Under the pieces are notes generated by a model. That model was not told the origin of the DNA, ran no database searches, and worked only from the letters and a program-made list of their open reading frames with translations. A stretch of 64,000 nucleotides of DNA from Solea solea (Eukaryota > Chordata > Actinopteri > Pleuronectiformes > Soleidae): the NCBI RefSeq assembly GCF_958295425.1, contig NC_081137.1, positions 13,245,254 to 13,309,253 on the forward strand, in the 5' to 3' direction. The number at the start of each line of letters is the position of its first letter. Position 1 is the first letter of the stretch. Below are positions 49,690 through 62,400 of the stretch, in pieces. Position numbers and translations under genes: made by a program.

Positions 49690-49900
49690 TAAGCGTGACC
49701 TTTACAGTGAAATACAGTTAAATCACAGCAATTTACTGTATGACATTACTACCGTGAAGTTACAGTAAAATACAGCTAAATCAAAGCAGTTGTTCATTTA
49801 GGGAAGTTTTCTGTACGGAACGTAGGACACAGTAATTTACTGTAAATATAACACAGTTATTTACTGTGACATTAATGCAACTAGAGGAGCCAATAAATTA
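49690..49900. repeat. ACAGTAAA-rich repeat, copy 1
   Basis: Many acagtaaa/tttactgt blocks, including taaatcacagcaatttactg and gaagttacagtaaaatacag; a related copy is at 50870-51065. Confidence 0.5.
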
Positions 49901-50869
49901 CTGCGCAAAATGGTAAAGAGTAAAAGCGACAATAACATAGACAGACAAAGGCATTAAAATAAATTAACTAATTAAAAACCTTTGGCTCTCAATAATCTGG
50001 CCAATCCAGAGTACAAAATGTGACATTAAAAACCTTTTGCAAATGGAAGTTGGAAGGTTTAAGATCATATTTCTAAATATGTCGAAAGGGAGGAAATGTA
50101 CTTAATTTAAGAGTCTGTTGTTGTTGTATTTTTTATTTTTTTTACAATGAGTCAGCTGCAGTAAGAGAATGCATTCTTCCCAAATTTAGAATTCCCAAAC
50201 AGTTGTTTAAGCTGGTCTGATTAAAGTCTGATTCGTGAAGTAAAACTGATAGATATTCCATCAGTTTACCAATAAGCGCTTCGTAAACTAATAAATAAAT
50301 GAAAGTCACACCTCGTTTGAAGAGCAACATCATAGAAGGGAGTGTGTGAGGAGTCCTGTTCAAAACAAAATACTTGAATAATGACTTTTTCGATGTGTAA
50401 ATCATTTGTAAACATGTTGAATCATGTAAGATGAGCTTCACTCCGGCGTGTTTGAGTCTTCAGCTCGAGCTTCGTCACAGTTTTGCGAACGTGAGAAAAT
50501 CATGTTGTCGGATCATGTTGGGAAATCTCACCTCTTTTTTATTTTTTATTTTTTTTTACGTCTTGCACGTTCACTGATTATTTCCACACCCTTCCCTTTG
50601 GCTCCTCCATGCATTGTACAAACCACCTCTCCTGAAATTGTTAAACGAATAGATTTTAAAATATCGTCTTTATTTGAAACTAGACATATGTCATGAGTGT
50701 GAAGTGCAGGATTTTTGCTTGTTTCATTTTACACTTTTCTCTAACTGTACATTTTACAAGAAATGACATCATCATTTTTTGCAATTTCTTATAATAAACA
50801 GGTTTTAACTGTGATATTTAACAATATAATGCTTTGTATTTTCCTTTAATTGTTTTTAGTGTAATCTTT

Positions 50870-51065
50870 ACAGTTAGATACCATATTATACGGGAAGATA
50901 CTGCAAAGTAGAAGTAAAATGCAGTATTCATACAGAAAAATACTACTAAATCACAGTAACGTATGGCATAACTGTAAAGTTACAGTAACTGTAAGTAATT
51001 TAGTGAAAGTACTGTATCCAGGGCACACCATTTTAAACTAAATATACAACCTACAGTCAATTATT
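50870..51065. repeat. ACAGTAAA-rich repeat, copy 2
   Basis: ctaaatcacagtaacgtatg and gtaaagttacagtaactgta correspond in order to copy 1. Confidence 0.5.
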
Positions 51066-52585
51066 TTTCAGTGTACAACTGCAAATTCTTGATTTGGGGA
51101 CTAATAATGTTTGTGCGGGTGCAGTGGAAGAAAAACAGAAAAGAAATCACTGCCACTGGCAAAGTGATGTGAACGTTGACGGATTGAGATCATTTATTTT
51201 TAAAAGCAGCTCATTTGAATATTGTTGAGCGAGCACATTCAACTGTCAATAATGCATGTTGTGTCCAACAAATGGAAATTAATCCTTCTCTGTTCGGAGT
51301 CCTGCTGTGATAATCATGTGTTTTGAACATGAGTGGGGAAAAAAAAAAAAAATACAATTGGCAATACATTTATTTGATAGCAATGCGTGTTCTATAATCA
51401 TGCTCAGCTTATGAGACGATCTCTCACTCCTGTGACAATGAAATTAAATTAAAAAAAAAAGGAAAAAACAAGAAACAGCTGTACCTAATTTCGCAGGGCA
51501 CTTGTTGTTTTCTCTTGTCGCTTACTTGTGTGTGATTACTGAGAATGAAGCTAAATCCAATCTACGGCCACAACCTCGCCTGCGTCAAATAAATTGGAGC
51601 GTAATTACACTGTAGATGCTGTTACTTTATCGGGACGGTGGCTCAGGAGCAAATCCATCAGGCTTTGCCCTGAATGGAATTGGATTGACTGATTGATTCA
51701 TGTATGTCAAGTGAAGGGCAAAGAGACGGACACAAAGAAAACCGCAGAGTGTGAGAGCGGGTCAGGGGAGGGGAGTCGCAGATATATGGATGAAGCATGG
51801 CCCCCTGATGGGGGAAGAAGAGTATTGGATCAGACAGAGACAAATGGAGTGTGAGAGACAGCGAGAAAGAAATTCAGACATATGCCTGCTGACCTCAACC
51901 CTTTTCCCCTCATCTAATCGATACAGGGAAATGCATGTATGTGTGTGTGTCAGTGTGGTTGTTTAGAGGGAGGTTCTGTCTGTGTTGCTCCTACTGACAT
52001 CATAACCCCAGCTTCTGTCTGACTCCTCCCTGCCCTTCCAACCTTTGCATATGTCTCAATTTAATTTTGGACCCTGTAATCTTATAACAGACCCAGCGGC
52101 CTGGAGCACTTACACAGTCCTCATCCCGGTAGGGCTCGGTGAGGGAAGTGGGAGATAAAACATAAAACATCAGTCACTACCATTCCACGCACAGTTAAAT
52201 CGAGCTACGGTTATAGCTTGAGGTTGTAGCTGCCGTTTAATTGGACGAGCGTCCCAGTGTACAAGCACTATGGCAGGGAATCAATTTATTGAATGACGTG
52301 TGTCTGCCTCCTGTACACTAGGTGGCAATAGCTCTCAGAAATTGGGTTTTGGTCTTGTCAATTTCAAGAACTTGAACAATTTTGGAAATTGCTTTAGTAA
52401 AGGTAAGCTGTAAACATTTAATAAATAAGAGTTAAGAGACTGATAAGTGATTGACCTAGTGTTTCAGTAAAGAACTGGGGTTTACTACGTATGACAGGAC
52501 ACTGAAGGCATCCAAGGTGTTTGTTATCCTTTTCCTCCACAACAACTCGAAATAAACCATGATGGTTGGATTATGTGAATAGTTA
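51066..52585. other. Intergenic DNA, no gene seen
   Basis: Contains an A-run at 51340-51352 and an AT-poor stretch around 51700-51990. No coding pattern or named repeat. Confidence 0.35.
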
Positions 52586-52589
52586 TCAG

Positions 52590-52685
52590 TGGTTACAGTT
52601 CAGATCCCAAGCTCAATCCGGCTCCTTTGAGACAACACTAGCTGTCAATCACACTGGTGTCCACTTGTATGTGCCATACCTTTTC
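52590..52685 (-). repeat. Interspersed repeat, partner of the copy at 49395
   Basis: agctgtcaatcacactggtg followed by tccact, with tcaatccggctcctttgaga before it, is the complement of the 49395-49500 copy. Confidence 0.65.
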
Positions 52686-52689
52686 GTCT

Positions 52690-55600
52690 ATTTTCCTCAT
52701 AATGGCATCATTTCCAACACTAACATCCCATTCTACTGGAGAAGACCTGGAACTAGTGATTGAGACCATTAACTTCTCAAGAAAATGTTTATAGAATCTT
52801 TAATTAAATCGAGAAGTAGGTTCATTCTCCCATAGACTTTCATTCAGACAGACATCTTATCATCTTATCACACCCACAGGAGTCGCACCCTGAGGGCTAT
52901 TCACTATATTCTCCCTACCTGAGTGACTTCACTGAGGAAACCAGTACACTTTGTCTATTTATTCTTAAACAATTAGTCGTAAGTACCATTCTGTGTCTTT
53001 CTGCCATTCATTAAGTTCAAAATATTTAACTGCCTAAGTCTTGCTGTTGTCCTCTTCTTCTGTGTACAGGCTTTGTCTATTAATTTTATGTCAAAGCCCT
53101 GGGGTGGGCACTGTGGAGTATATGTACATAGCACCTATAACAGTTAAGGTCCAGTTAAAGTCCAACATATACCTGCAAGAGTAATATGACTTACAACTGA
53201 ATTATCTGGGTGCGTTGCCAACACAATAAAAAATGAATGGTTGCTTCTTATAGTTTGTGTTTTTTTTTACTGCCAGACTCTCACTCACTCACTTGAACAC
53301 ACACAGAAACACTGGAGTCATTTATCTGACGAATACCTGCTGTATATATATATGACTCTATGCTTTAAAAGAAGAAATTCTGTAAACTCTCTATTAACCA
53401 GCTGAAAACATGTTACCTTCCACCCAGGATTCACCTTCTATCAGCCTTTTTATTGGTTCCCCTGCAGTTTAAGGCCTTAAATTTCCATACACATCGTCAG
53501 TCAATTAGGGAGAAGACCCAGCAAGGCATTATTCAAATATAAAAGAGCAAAATGACCAGCATTCAATTATAGACATCAGCTCTGCAGGTCAAAAAAAGAT
53601 AAACTGTGCTCCCATCCTGAGATCAGGAGGGGTCACAACAGCAGCCAGTATCAGAAGAAGTAGATACCAGTGTTCAGTAAAGAGGCTTCGCTCGTGAAAC
53701 AGGCAACGATTAAAACTTGAAGGTGTAACACTTTGGAGGATTTGTATTAGTAGAACATTGAATATATATAATAATATAAGTATGTTTGTTAACCCTTAGA
53801 GCTCCAGTGGCACGGATCTGTGCTGCGGGTGCACCCAGTGGGAATAATACACAACTCCTTATATGGACATCCTGGGTGTGTTTACAGGTCACATATTCAG
53901 GCTTTCAATTATGTGTTTTTTTAGTCTTCTTAAATGTTGTTGAGTCAAAGTTATGATTTATTTTATATCGGATTTTTATTAGTGATATAAAGTAGCAATA
54001 ATTGTGCATAAGTCACAAAATAGACTGTACTTTTTGCTCAGGTGCGCTTATATAGTTGGTGAAAATGAAATTCTTTTTTCATCAGATTGCCTAGTTTGTC
54101 CTGAAAAAAAGGATATAAGACTATGTTGCACATACTATGTTTAAACAATAGTCATGGAAAAAAAATGCAAAAATGCTGTGTGTTCTCAGGGTTAAATATA
54201 TATTCACTTTCAAATAACAGTTTGGTTTTTATAGCGTTAGATTAGAATAAGCCTCTTATATGTACTTTAGGCAAGACCCTTGCTTTCACAGAGGCTGCCA
54301 TTTTGCACCACCCTGTTTCTAAAGCAGCCAGAGCATGCATTTCAGAAGCTTAAAGGCCCTGGTATACTTCCTTGCACAGCGAATCATGGCGCGAGTGCAG
54401 CCCAGAATTTGGAACCGCATGCAAAGAGCGCATTGCAGGAACTTAATTTCCACCCCACTGGTAGTTGGCGTGTAAGCCCCACTCCCCAAACAGAACATTT
54501 TGATAACAGAAGAAGTAGTCGCCCAAGGTCATCCGAGCCTCGATGACATGATTATACAATTATGCTTTATTCAAATATGTTTGCAGCTGCAGTTTAGTTT
54601 CATGTAATTTATAGAAGCCAGAGGGTTGGACGAAGATTTGAGGCCTGTGGAGAATGCAGAGGATCACCAAAAAGAACAATAATTAGACTAAATTAATCAC
54701 ATCTTTATCTCTGTATCTAGCTCCTGAGCACTGTACTTAAAATGACTTCCAAACACTTTGTTTAGCCATTCGTCTTCTTCATTTGGACAGACAGGGTCCA
54801 ACCTTTTCAGTGAGAGGGGTTTAGTCAGTGAGGTCTATTATGCTCGAGGTGTGCACTGACTCACCCTCAGGAGAACTGTGTGCTTCAGTCAGAGTCTGCT
54901 CTCAACATCCTTAAACCACTGCAGGCTAAAATGAGATGTTTCTTTGCAGAGTTTGAGCTGAGCTTTCCCAAATCCACTGTTGTTGTTTATGACTGAAGAT
55001 GAAAAACAGGGGGTAGACCTTGTTAAGCTATAGGTATGATACCATGACAGCTTTGTTGCTGTGTCCTTTCCTTGCGGAAAGTGAAGGGTGTCTGGTTTGC
55101 TATAATGTCCAGTGACTGTGGCCGTCTGTAAATTAGTGAGCCATCTGTGCCTCACATCATCCAGTGGCTCTGGTTGGCCCAGTTTAACCAAGCCTAAATT
55201 GCACTTGACCATTCAATGTCAAAGCACAGTTTAATGCAGCAAAAGCATCTGTCAGGCTACATCCAGGTTCATTTGTTTGGACACTGTATGTCCCTTACAC
55301 CTTCTGTTCTGGAAGTGTAAAACGTAAAGGTCAGCCAAAACCATGACGATGCGGCTGTTTTAGTGCGGTTGAGGACAATGACTTAATCAGAGTGATGAAT
55401 ATGCTCAGTCTGAGGTAAAGACGAAACCATCAGAGTGATGTGTAGTGTATGCATCACCGAGCTTACCTTTAAGGACTTTTATCACAATAGTAATTCAGCA
55501 CTTTGGGTCAATTCTCAAATCTATTACTATAACACAAGGTCAGCTGATCATCTGGACTTTTTCACTTTGCTGTTTTCAGAACAACCTTTTTTTTATTATT

Positions 55601-55815
55601 ATATTTCGATGACCTCTCCATTGGAAACATTAACCTTATAATATTGGAACGTCCACCAGTTTTACATTTGGGAAGTTGGCCATTGTTTCAAGCAAATTCA
55701 GTATCATACTCACTATCAAGTCAAGTCAGATTTGTTCCGAATTTCTTTTGTGTTTAATGATTTTTTTCCACTAGTACTATTCTCTCAAGTACCATTTTTA
55801 TGCAACATATGCATG
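52690..55815. other. Intergenic DNA, no gene seen
   Basis: No linked coding frames. A short fragment at about 54289-54345 (ctgccattttgcaccaccct, then gtttctaaagcagcc) looks like a further decayed copy of the 2.1/26.4-kb repeat family. Confidence 0.4.
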
Positions 55816-55817
55816 TA

Positions 55818-56357
55818 CACTATATGGACAAAAGTATTTGGCCACACCAAGTTTGGTGGAGAAGGAATAGGAGGTGGAGGAGGCCTTTTTTCAGCCTTTG
55901 GGCTAGGCCAGTGAAGGGCATTCTTAATGCTCCAGCACACCAAGACATTCTGGACTATGCTATGCTTCCAACTCTGTGGCAACAGTTTGAGGAAGGCTAT
56001 TTTCTATTCCGACATGACTGTGCACCAGTCCACAAACCAACTAAAGACATGGTTGGTTGAGTTTGGTGGAGAAGAATCTGACGGGGCTCGCACAGAGCCC
56101 TGGCCTCAACCCTTTTGAGCACCTTTGGGATGAACTGGAACGGAGATTGTGAGCCAGGCCTTCTCGTCCGACATCAGCGCCTGACCTCATAAATGCGCTA
56201 CAGAATGAATGGGCACAATTCCCATAGAAGCACTCCAAATTCTTGAGGAAGTGGAAGGTCATCCAAAAAAATTGCAAAAGGGGGACCAACTCCATTAGTC
56301 ATTACAGCCTATGTTGGTGTAATGGTCAATTGTTTGAATACTTTTGTCCATAAAGTG
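55818..56357 (+). mobile_element. Tc1/mariner element, internally deleted
   Basis: The ends CACTATATGGACAAAAGTAT and, complemented from the right, CACTTTATGGACAAAAGTAT differ at one base in 20 and are flanked by TA on both sides. The plus strand encodes the C-terminal part of a Tc1-type transposase in broken frames: LNAPAHQDILDYAMLPTLWQ, HDCAPVHK and, after frame changes, the PWPQPF/NPFEHLWDELE region. The DNA-binding N-terminus and the first catalytic segment are deleted. Dead copy of 540 bp. Confidence 0.88.
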
Positions 56358-56393
56358 TATTTGCATGTCCTTTTAATTCCTTCTTTGTAGAAT

Positions 56394-56413
56394 ATGGATG
56401 GATGGATGGATGA
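56394..56413. repeat. Short (ATGG)n run
   Basis: About five atgg units; a minor microsatellite. Confidence 0.7.
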
Positions 56414-56419
56414 AAAACC

Positions 56420-59400
56420 ATTGGTTTCCATTTCCATTTGCAAAGATTGGAGACTCTTTTTAGGTTTCCATTAGAGTCTGAGTGTGTGATGAGAGATGTT
56501 GTTTCACCAGGATCTCATGTGAAAAGCTTGCAGATTGCTCTTCATTTTATGGGGCTGTTATTCTTTTTGCTGCCTGATAAATGCCAAAATGCCAACAATT
56601 TTCGCAGCCCCTCCTTTTTTTTTCTTTTTTTTTTGCAGAGTTGAAGTTGTTTTGCATAAATGACACAACCTGATGTGATTTACATGTTACCGTACGACAA
56701 TGTGGCACATTATAAATGTAACAAGACAGGTGTGTGAGACGCTGGGTGTTTGACGTTGACTGTATAATGAGGAGGTGCAGGAGTTATGGGACTGCGTCAA
56801 CACCTGCACTGGCATGTAAATGTCTGTCAGGCTTTACCAACTAAAATCATACAGCAATGGAAATCTGTGGTTCTTTTTCTACGCTCACCCTGGATGATGT
56901 GCAAGGAGAAAAACTATGTGGGTATCATCCTCAGCTGATTCACTGGCATCCTAAGAAATGCTACTAACACGGTTGCTGTACTAAAACCACATGCATCATA
57001 ACAAACAGAACGCAGGTCATCTTTACACCGGGCATTAGAATGTGTTTTCTGTGATCAGATAGCAATCAGATAGTGCTTTATTTCTTTGTGTTTCCATTAG
57101 GAATAACACCAAAATAACAAGCCTCTATTGTTACATTTTTGGCACCCTTACCTTTTACGGTAAGGTCAGGCACTAACCCACAACAGTTAGCCGATTGGGT
57201 GACAGTAAAATGTCACTCCCTTGTGACTAGTGTTTCTTCAATGCCCTTGATGTCTTGTTGAGATAAACAGCTACAAAACCGTGCAGGGAAAGAAAAAGCT
57301 GCTGAATGTTCTCCATTGTAGTCTGTTGTGTCACGTTTGTGGTCGGCGTTCGTTGCCGTCGAAACCGGTACGACTTCAAGCTACTTATCTCGCTGACGTG
57401 GCCCACAACTCGCCTACCAAGTAAATGTACAGTTCCCTAGTGGAATCGCAAGCCTGACCCAGGGCTTTACCATTCCAAACTGTACCGTACTGTACCAAAC
57501 CGAACGTACCATGACGGAGACACAACATTAGAGCTGTGAGGTGCTGACACAGACAGTTTGGCTCAGGCAGCTGTTCAGCCGCTGTTTCGTCGCTAGCGAA
57601 AGAGAGAAACACAGAGAGAGAGTCGTGTGGAGCGTAATCAGCACTGTGTGAACTCATTTGACAATGGTGTGACTGTAACAGCCCTTTTGTTTTTATTTAA
57701 AAGTTACAGACCACGGCCTGACAAATGTTGACAAACGTTAACATGCTAATTAGCATGAGCAGGTGCAGGGTCAAATGATAACGACATTCACCTTCAGCTT
57801 TTTAATATGCAACCGAGGGTCGGTGTGAATGTCATTAGCTTTTATTTGATCAAACCATAAACCAAAGCGCTAGTGATTAAATGGGGATTTAACCTGGTGA
57901 CGATGATGGCAGTGATGGCAACGAGTAAAATGACTACAAATCATCATGAGGCACAGCAATGTCTGGACCAGCGTGATGGACCAACTAATGAGCCATGCTG
58001 CTACTTGGCTACGAAAAAGGCTGCTTGAAAACCCAGCATTTTGTCTCTGGTCTGTGTGCCTGAAGATGGCTATCAAAGTATTAGGGACTGTTCACATACA
58101 CAAATATATTCATTTAACCGGTGCTAAAAAGCAGCAAGCACTTTCAACGTGTGTTTTGATACCCACGACGATGATGTACACGTAGGTCAAACTGGTGAGT
58201 ACAAACGATAAGATTCACCCAGACACTGCAGGTATTTTCCCCACACAGTAAATCGGCTTTGAAGGCAATGCAGAGCTGATAATACATTGATAATACATGG
58301 TTTTTATGTTGTTTAGTAATGGCGGGTGCAACCCCACAAGCACCCTAGTTAAGAACACCTCAGGCCTTTTGAGCTTTTCAGACACTTGTGAACGGCCTCT
58401 ATGACTGATGAATTAAATCAGTGATAATGAACAGAAATTTAAATAGCATTAACAGGATATACATGTAAGTCATCAGAAAAATATTCAGTTCAAGAACCAT
58501 AATTAACATTTAATCACACAGCAAGGAGACGTCCCTTCTAAGGAAAACAGCATATTTATTTTTTGCTCTCAGTGTGACTCAGAGTCGAACAATAGGGAGT
58601 AATTTACAAAAACACACAAAGAAAATAGGATGATTTTATCTGCTAAATAGGCCCACTTCGGTGTGAAGGAAATCACAAAACCCTGTTTAAAAATGGTCTG
58701 ACGGAATACTAAAATTACAAGCGCGGTAAAATGGGACAAAATGTCCTCCTCAGGTCCAGCTGGACCTCACAAAGACAGAAGTACACAGACACATACACAC
58801 GCACAGCCAGAATCCATTAAGTGTTTTGTTAATGGCATTTATTTGATTAAGTGGCTCCTGTAGGATGTATTTATTACCCAGTAAACAGCTGTGACAGTGA
58901 TACCACCCTCGATCTAAGCTAAACTGATTTATAAAATATAATTTTATTCCAGTGTAGAGCACCACCTTAGTAATTTGAGCCACAACATGGTGATTACTAC
59001 CACTTCAGAATAAACAGCCCACTCCATGCAGATGTGAGTACCTACTGGTGCTGCAACGAATTTGCCTTTCGGTAATATCTGCTTCATTCCATTATTATAG
59101 CAAACCTTTCACACCGACACTCAAAACTTGTCTCGGTTTATCTCCCACATGTAGGAGTTAAGAGGAAAACATTGGCTTAATGGTTGCAAATCACACACAA
59201 AAACGATACGGTATTACAACAAGTGAAAGCTGAATTAATTTCAAAGACACAGAGGATGTTGGTGCACACGTGTGTCAAGACGGCTGGACGAGCTGTCATT
59301 GTCTTGTCACAATCACGATGAGTATTTCCCTCTGCCTGGCCCATTTCATAATTAGGTTCCTCACGGAAAGTACAGAATGTCTTTCAACTCAGATTTCTTT

Positions 59401-62400
59401 GGAGTCCTTCCCTTTCAGCTTTTCCATGTACACTATCTGTGTTTATCTGTTGTTTGCAAGATATACCAATGTGACACAGAGGATAATTCGGAGACCTTGG
59501 ACACATCTGGTGTGAGTTCAAAATGAACCAGAAAAACATGATGTTTAGAAATGAGTTGCTGCTATGCAGTAGGGTTGTGAATTTATTTTGCTACTTGAAT
59601 AGAAAAGGTCTAGTTTGAGTTGACGGTAAGCCATCAATAGCCTGCAGTTTGCCGCAGTTGTCCCTTCAGGATCAGACAATTCCCTCCAAATACCATGCTG
59701 AATTCTAATGAACTTATGATCAGATTGCCAGTTTATCAACTCTGAACTGTTATATTCTTGGAAAAAAAAAAACGTATTAAGCCATCTGTGTTCGAAACCG
59801 TACAAGCCCATCTGCTGTGAGACTCCTAAACGACTCCCATAGCCAACATGGGCAACGAGATCTCTTTCTCAGCAATATCACCCCCTTTGGCCTCATTTCC
59901 AATACCGTATTTCTCACGTTTCATTCCCCTGGCATTTCTTTCGCAGTGCACAATGAGATTTAAAGGGGATGGTGTTAAATTGTCCAGGAGTGAGGCAAGA
60001 AATAAGTTAATGTCCAACCTTGAGGTCACAGTTATTGGAATTGTAATGTAGCTGACCATGACAATACTCCTTCATTGAGAGAGGGTGAGTGTGTTCTGCA
60101 CGAGCAGCACACACAATGATGTACAGGCCAGAGACGGCTTTCCAAATACCATTTCTTTACTTCCCTTCTTAATACAGCAGTTTACATATAATCCATTGGT
60201 GACTACAATCTTACTGATGTCATAACAGGTGTCTAAATAAGCATCTTCTCCGTTTTTGCACTCCCAAATTTAAGAATGCTAGGGCAGTATCTGAATTCCA
60301 AAACTCTTTTGTGGGCCACTGAAATCTGAACTCACACTCTTTACATTCCAGTGTGAATGACACCTGCTCAAACTTTAAATAACTAAAACAGCTAAAAGAT
60401 AAATAAATAAGATATAATAATAATGATTTTAACTTAGAAAAGGCTAACAATTAAGGAATTAAGCATTTAATTTTAACAAATTATTTTGATCGTATCTCCT
60501 GTGGTAATGCTCCATCTTGTTTTAAATGAGCTTGATTTAAAACTACAAATTAAATTGTTGTTTTTACGATGTCTCGTGGCTAACCTGCAATACCTTCACA
60601 GTCCACCAGTTGGCCAAAGCCCACACTTTGGGAATCATTGGTTTGAACATACATATCAAAATTGATACAGCAGAACCAATAGTCATTATTTATTCCACTT
60701 CGAAATAAGAGCCGACACCTGCAGTTAATAAAATAACTTTTGAATAAATGCAAGTTTTACTTTAACCTGTAATTCAACAGAGCGTAGATGCTGTGACCAT
60801 CGTGAAGATTTGACGAGATGCATTATTATTGTTTAGCTCCCTCTTGACTTCAGTCTCGAGAGAACGAGTTTGTATCATGGACTCAGTACATTTCACTCAC
60901 CCAGGAAATGATTTACCCTGTACCGAATTGGCAAGTGTCTAATCCAATCAACTTCTTTTGCACTGCATGGGGAATTCTGCTGCCATTACAAACTGTTCAC
61001 AAAGCTCTGCAAGAGCAGTTACAATCACTGATCTGCAGTGATTTTCATCAAATCGCTCACAGACATGCCACACCCTCGGGGGCCTAGACAGTGCAAGAGA
61101 AATGAAGCACATTTCAGTGAGATGGCAGAATTTTTTTTTTGTTTCCTTGAAGCTCAAACATAAAACCAATCAAAACAATACAATGGCTCTAACGTAACAA
61201 AAGGAAGCCGACTTCCTTAGTCTGGATTTTGGATATTTAGAACCTCAGATTCACAGATGGTGATTCTCTTGTGTGCCTTTACAGTCTAACACCCAGTAAT
61301 TCCGCTATTCAGCCCACAGACATTGAGGATAATCTTTTTTTTCCCAGACACAGCCAAACACAACACGACTGCAAGCGACAAACAATGATTTCTCCATTTG
61401 TTCTTAGTCACTGTGAAGAAGCAAATGAGTTACATGCATTCCAGTCTACAGCTTGCAACTGAGGCACATTTTGCAGTCATCATGTATGATAACGAACACA
61501 TAAAAATAAATGGAGATATAGTTTCCTCTTTAGCAAACATTAGTTTGTTAAAATGAAAACTGTTAGTTTGCTTCAAGAGTAATGTAAACACAGTTTTTGT
61601 TGGTCAGTGTTAGTGCTCTACCTTGCTGCAGTTAAGTAGAAGTGCACACCAGGGTGTGATAGCACAGTGGGGTGTGAGCGCAACGCACTGTTCTACTTTA
61701 AGTTTCTCTTTAAAGTCAGCATTTTTCATTCTTCAATTATCAACCATGTTCATAAGGCTTTTCCAACATCTGTTTGAGAGACAGGCATTTTTGTGGGGAT
61801 ATTCATTTTAATACTCCGGAATACTTGACACTGAGTTCTCATCACCGAAGCCTTTTCACTGGCATAAATGATACATGATATAAGCCTATGTACCGTATAA
61901 AACTGCCTTTTATGTCTCCCAGTCACACATTCACACTCAGAATGTTGGAAATTGTCAGAATATTTTCCCCTGACAGAGTTTTTTTTTGTCTTGTTCAGCT
62001 CATTTTTTCTGACAGTCATGAATCTGTTTGACAGATTTTCTCCCTAAGGTTTTTTTTTTCCTGTAGTAAATATGTCCGGAGAAGCGATGGAGATGAAAAT
62101 CTTCATCGCTTCTCCTTGGCAACAAAACACATTACATATGACTTCATAAACTCTTGTTGGTTGAAGTGGCCAAAAATCTATTTTAGGTTTGATTTACTTT
62201 GAAAGACAGGAAAGTCCCAGGTTGCATTTTAACAAAATTCACAGAGGGCAGCAGCCGATTGACTCCTCTCAACTCCATTATACAGCAAGCAAGTTTCTGG
62301 CTTTACACTGTAGATGGCCATGGTTTATCTCAATGTCGCTCAGGATTATTATTTTTAGCACGCTGATAATTCCTCCATATTCTCTTCTTTTCAGTTTAAG

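Noticed and set aside
54889..55212. 107-aa minus-strand frame in the right-hand spacer
   Set aside because: No motif, no repeat-family or protein-family resemblance, and no credible linked exon.
57385..57657. 90-aa minus-strand frame
   Set aside because: It lies over sequence resembling a decayed repeat (ccgtactgtaccaaaccgaa), with no splice partners or recognisable domain.
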